Source: Kangiella sp.
GTDB lineage: Bacteria > Pseudomonadota > Gammaproteobacteria > Enterobacterales > Kangiellaceae
Reading direction: 5' to 3'
NCBI GenBank assembly: GCA_026195755.1
Contig: JAPHRL010000289.1
Coordinates: 1-5,400 of the forward strand
Length of the DNA: 5,400 nt
Shown here: positions 4,979 through 5,400 of the stretch, one piece after another
How the letters are laid out: each line of letters opens with the position of its first letter
Position numbering within the stretch: position 1 is the stretch's first letter
Position numbers and translations under genes: made by a program
The notes under the pieces: model-generated
Database searches by the model: none
What the model saw: only the letters and a program-made list of their open reading frames with translations
Told to the model about the DNA's origin: nothing

Positions 4979-5003
4979 AAAAAAGCCCCGCCGAAGCGGG
5001 GCT
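4979..5003 (-). terminator. Rho-independent terminator of the third S8 protease gene
   Basis: Minus-strand AGCCCCGC (4996-5003 side) pairs with GCGGGGCT (4984-4991 side) around a TTCG tetraloop, an especially stable loop. Six T residues follow (4979-4984 as A on the plus strand). It begins about 21 bp after the stop codon at 5025. Confidence 0.92.
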
Positions 5004-5024
5004 CAAACTTACAATAGATTATTA

Positions 5025-5400
5025 TTATAATTGGAATGAAGCTGCACAGGTTGTTGTGCCAGACTCGCAAATAGTCACTGTGTAAGTCGCTCTCTTGTCA
5101 GCACCTGAGTAAGATACTGCACCATCATTTACTTGAGTATCTTGTAGTACCGTAGCGCCACCTGAAGTCAAAGTGATGTCAACATTAGAGCTTGAGAAAC
5201 CACTCCAAACTAGATCTAGCTGACCGCCACCTTTAGAACGGCTACCGCTTGCTTCTAAATCACCTGCTGGTGGAGGATCCGTTGGATCTGTTGGATCACC
5301 GCCGGCACAACCATTAGCAGTAATGTAATCGCTAGCAGCTTTTGCTTTCACGATACCGTAACCGAAGTAGTCATCACGACCTGCTGTACCTTGATCTTCC
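5025..5400 (-). CDS. Third S8 (subtilisin-like) protease, C-terminal part only (runs off right edge)
   Basis: The frame stays open to the window edge, giving 124 visible residues plus the stop. The first 30 (DQGTAGRDDYFGYGIVKAKAA and on) match the end of a subtilisin catalytic domain, where a G-x-G-x-V/I-x-A-x-A-A signature forms the last helix. A linker with a duplicated DPT unit and a PPP run (about 35-45) leads to a roughly 75-residue C-terminal domain of short beta strands (LDLVWSGF, VDITLTSG, ATYTVTICESG) with a possible C111-C118 disulfide. It resembles fibronectin-III or immunoglobulin-like appendages of secreted proteases, which may aid substrate binding or export. The GTG at 5349-5351 lies inside conserved catalytic-domain sequence and should not be taken as a start. 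The upstream catalytic residues lie outside the window. The protein differs in architecture from paralogues A and B but completes a three-gene protease array. Confidence 0.8.
   Translation of the reverse strand, partial: EDQGTAGRDDYFGYGIVKAKAASDYITANGCAGGDPTDPTDPPPAGDLEASGSRSKGGGQLDLVWSGFSSSNVDITLTSGGATVLQDTQVNDGAVSYSGADKRATYTVTICESGTTTCAASFQL

Noticed and set aside
5025..5351. A free-standing 108-residue protein starting at the GTG at 5349-5351
   Set aside because: The frame continues upstream to the window edge with conserved subtilisin sequence (GYGI-V-KAKAA). The GTG codes an internal valine, so this is a truncated view of a larger protease.

Overview
The window looks like chromosomal DNA of a gammaproteobacterium, probably marine or otherwise aquatic. 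Three things point there: a TRAP-type substrate-binding protein, secreted subtilisin-type proteases with Sec signal peptides, and intergenic palindromes of the REP type common in that class. A Kangiella/Aliikangiella-like genome would fit the moderate GC content and the several S8 proteases, but this is a guess from general knowledge, not from any search.

Layout, left to right. (1) Bases 3-701, minus strand: the N-terminal 233 residues of a DctP/TakP-type TRAP solute-binding protein, running off the left edge. (2) Bases 702-1182: a 481-bp intergenic region. It holds a probable promoter and operator-like sites for the TRAP gene, then a composite of inverted repeats (896-1133) ending in a REP-like palindrome. 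(3) Bases 1183-1914, plus strand: a complete 243-residue Fe(II)/2-oxoglutarate-dependent oxygenase with an HxE rather than HxD iron motif. (4) Bases 1915-2080: a GC-rich palindrome nested in further inverted repeats. (5) Bases 2081-5400, minus strand: a tandem array of three S8 (subtilisin-like) protease genes. The first two in window order (2160-3296 and 3642-4775) are complete paralogues, about 88% identical in protein by hand alignment. The third (5025 to the right edge) shows only the end of its catalytic domain and a C-terminal beta-rich domain.

Each protease gene has its own intrinsic terminator. The two complete ones also have identical 15-nt leaders with a strong Shine-Dalgarno and similar promoter-like sequences, so the array reads as separately transcribed duplicates rather than an operon. 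All three products should be exported and should degrade protein outside the cytoplasm. The TRAP protein would scavenge small carboxylates. The oxygenase has no evident link to either, apart from being flanked by repeats.

No unmistakably new system is visible. The most interesting points are the mosaic divergence of the protease pair (near-identical tracts beside clustered differences), their shortened and invariant C-terminus, the poly-Gly junction between prodomain and protease, a dyad over the putative promoter of only one paralogue, and the HxE oxygenase between repeats.
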